Of a DNA stretch of 5,085 nucleotides, positions 3,868-5,085 are shown piece after piece. Location of the stretch: positions 1 to 5,085 of the forward strand of contig JANSYB010000230.1 of assembly GCA_024742655.1 (NCBI GenBank). Reading direction: 5' to 3'. The DNA comes from Paracoccaceae bacterium (GTDB lineage Bacteria; Pseudomonadota; Alphaproteobacteria; Rhodobacterales; Rhodobacteraceae). Each line of letters starts with the position of its first letter. Position 1 is the first letter of the stretch. The notes beneath the pieces were generated by a model. The model was not told where the DNA came from, searched no databases, and worked only from the letters and a program-made list of their open reading frames with translations. A program made the position numbers and the translations under genes.

Positions 3868-5085
3868 ATGCATCCTTCTCTCGAGAAACTGCGCTTTTCG
3901 GTGAAACCCTTTCCGGTCGAGGAAAACCGCCCGGTCGAGCTTGCCCGCACGATGGCGATTCATCCGCTCACCTATCAGGAACTGCCCCACGAGCCGGAAT
4001 ATTCGCTTTATGCCGGGCGCTTGACCCCCGAGAAGATGACCAATGCCACGCCCGACGAAATGTACTGGGCCGCACGCCAAAGCATCATTCTGCGCCATAC
4101 CGGCGAACACCCGTTCGAGATCGCGGGCCCGGATGCGCTGACACTCTTGCAGAAGATCTTTCCGCGTGATGTCTCCAAGGTGAAAACCGGGCGCTGCTCG
4201 TATCAGTTCGCCTGCTATCATGACGGGGGCATGATTACCGATGGCCTGCTCTTGCGGGTGGCCGATGACCGGTACTGGTTCGCGCAGGCCGATGGGGATC
4301 TGTTTTCGTGGTACATGGCCCACGCCGCGGGTCTGGATGTGACGATCAGCGACCCCGATGTCTGGGTCAGCCAGATCCAGGGGCCACATTCGATGAAACT
4401 GCTGGAGCATCTGCTGGATGGCCCCATGCCGGACCCGTGGCGCTATTTCGACTGGGCCAAGGTTTCCATGGCGGGTCAGACCGTCATCATCAGCCGGACC
4501 GGGTTCACCAACGAGTTGGGTTGGGAGATTTACTTCCGCCCCCAGAACGATATCGAGAGGCTGGGCGACCTGATCCTTGCCGAAGGCACGAAGATGGGCA
4601 TGCTGCTGACCGCGACGCCGGGGTTCCGGGGCCGCAGGATCGAGGCCGGTCTTTTGTCTGCTGGGCAGGATTTCACCCGCCATACCACGCCTTTTTCCGT
4701 GGGTCTGGGCAAGTTCATCGACTTCGACTGTGGTGATTTCATCGGCCGCGAGGCGCTCCTTGCGGCGGACAGGACCTGCCGCAGCTGGGGGATCCGCGTC
4801 GAGGGCGGGATCGCGCAGCGCGGTCGCAGCTTGTACCAGGACGAGCAGGAAATCGGGCGCGTCACGTCCAGCACCTGGTCGCCCTATCAGGCCTGCGGCA
4901 TCGGAATCGTCCACCTGGACCACACGGCGCAGGGACCCGGCAGTATTGTCGAGGTCGATTGCGCCGATGGCCTGCGGCGACGGGCCGAGCTGTGCACCCT
5001 GCCCATGTACGATCCCAAAGGCGACATCGTCCGTGGGATCAACACGACCATTCCGACCGGACCGAACCCCTGGCCGGGGATCGCA
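3868..5085 (+). CDS. GcvT/DmdA-like tetrahydrofolate-dependent methyl or aminomethyl transferase, C-terminus cut off
   Basis: 406 codons are visible and the frame is open at the window edge; the protein is probably nearly complete. After an N-terminal extension of about 50-60 residues comes the folate-binding GCV_T domain (about 65-290): ILRHTGEHPFEIAGPDAL (74-91), YHDGGMITDGLLLRV (117-131) with Asp125, IQGPHSMKLL (170-179), SRTGFTNELGWEIYF (209-223) with folate-contacting Glu216, and RRIEAGLLSAGQDFT (256-270). The GCV_T_C barrel follows (about 305-385). The family transfers one-carbon groups to tetrahydrofolate: glycine-cleavage T-protein, DMSP demethylase DmdA, vanillate-type O-demethylases, dimethylglycine/sarcosine oxidases. 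True T-proteins are about 365 residues and lack the extension. WFAQADGDLFSWY and the IQGPHS segment recall DmdA, whose matching region has an ISIADSD-type motif. Neighbouring genes are an FAH and a PanE-like enzyme, not gcvH/gcvP, so a substrate-specific demethylase is more likely than glycine cleavage. The substrate cannot be assigned. Confidence 0.87.
   Translation, partial: MHPSLEKLRFSVKPFPVEENRPVELARTMAIHPLTYQELPHEPEYSLYAGRLTPEKMTNATPDEMYWAARQSIILRHTGEHPFEIAGPDALTLLQKIFPRDVSKVKTGRCSYQFACYHDGGMITDGLLLRVADDRYWFAQADGDLFSWYMAHAAGLDVTISDPDVWVSQIQGPHSMKLLEHLLDGPMPDPWRYFDWAKVSMAGQTVIISRTGFTNELGWEIYFRPQNDIERLGDLILAEGTKMGMLLTATPGFRGRRIEAGLLSAGQDFTRHTTPFSVGLGKFIDFDCGDFIGREALLAADRTCRSWGIRVEGGIAQRGRSLYQDEQEIGRVTSSTWSPYQACGIGIVHLDHTAQGPGSIVEVDCADGLRRRAELCTLPMYDPKGDIVRGINTTIPTGPNPWPGIA

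Noticed and set aside
3826..4923. Long minus-strand open frame of 365 codons opposite the GcvT-family gene
   Set aside because: Its product is rich in Arg/Gly/Pro/His low-complexity text without any recognisable motif, while the opposite strand encodes a protein with clear GCV_T motifs and a ribosome-binding site. It is a shadow caused by high GC.
3868..5085. Calling the GcvT-family gene dmdA (DMSP demethylase) or gcvT
   Set aside because: Length, N-terminal extension and mixed motif similarities do not fit either cleanly; a sequence search or phylogeny would be needed.

Overview
The window looks like a chromosomal segment from a GC-rich alphaproteobacterium, most likely of the Rhodobacterales/Roseobacter type. 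I infer this from the high GC content by eye, strong third-position GC in the genes, the GTG/ATG starts, and the mix of catabolic and transport genes. No database search was possible, so the taxonomic call is an inference.

Left part (1-1015): two genes are transcribed divergently from a gap of about 210 bp. On the minus strand is the first 38 codons of an exported solute-binding protein whose N-terminus resembles peptide (DppA/SBP_bac_5) ABC-transporter binding proteins. On the plus strand is a complete peptidase E-like serine peptidase of family S51. Uptake of small peptides followed by cytoplasmic cleavage is the natural joint reading. The gap holds two inverted-repeat structures and no further gene.

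Middle (989-2066): a LysR-type regulator of the GcvA-like branch lies on the minus strand. Its 3' end overlaps the 3' end of the S51 gene by 27 bp, tail to tail. Its 5' end faces a plus-strand operon across about 130 bp that contain a consensus -35 hexamer for the regulator and a GC-rich 15-bp inverted repeat in front of the operon.

Right part (2067-5085): a tight plus-strand operon of three enzymes. They are a ketopantoate-reductase-fold dehydrogenase (GTG start), a fumarylacetoacetate-hydrolase-family protein joined to it by an ATGA start/stop overlap, and, 14 bp later, a GcvT/DmdA-like folate-dependent methyl/aminomethyl transferase that is still open at the window end. No gcvH or gcvP is visible. 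The combination suggests a small catabolic pathway: demethylation of a methylated substrate onto tetrahydrofolate, plus a 2-keto/2-hydroxy acid redox step and a C-C hydrolase or decarboxylase step, under the divergent LysR regulator. The substrate cannot be read from the sequence. The FAH member lacks the usual His/Glu catalytic dyad, which makes it the most unusual protein in the window.

No tRNA, rRNA, CRISPR, insertion sequence or phage feature was seen.
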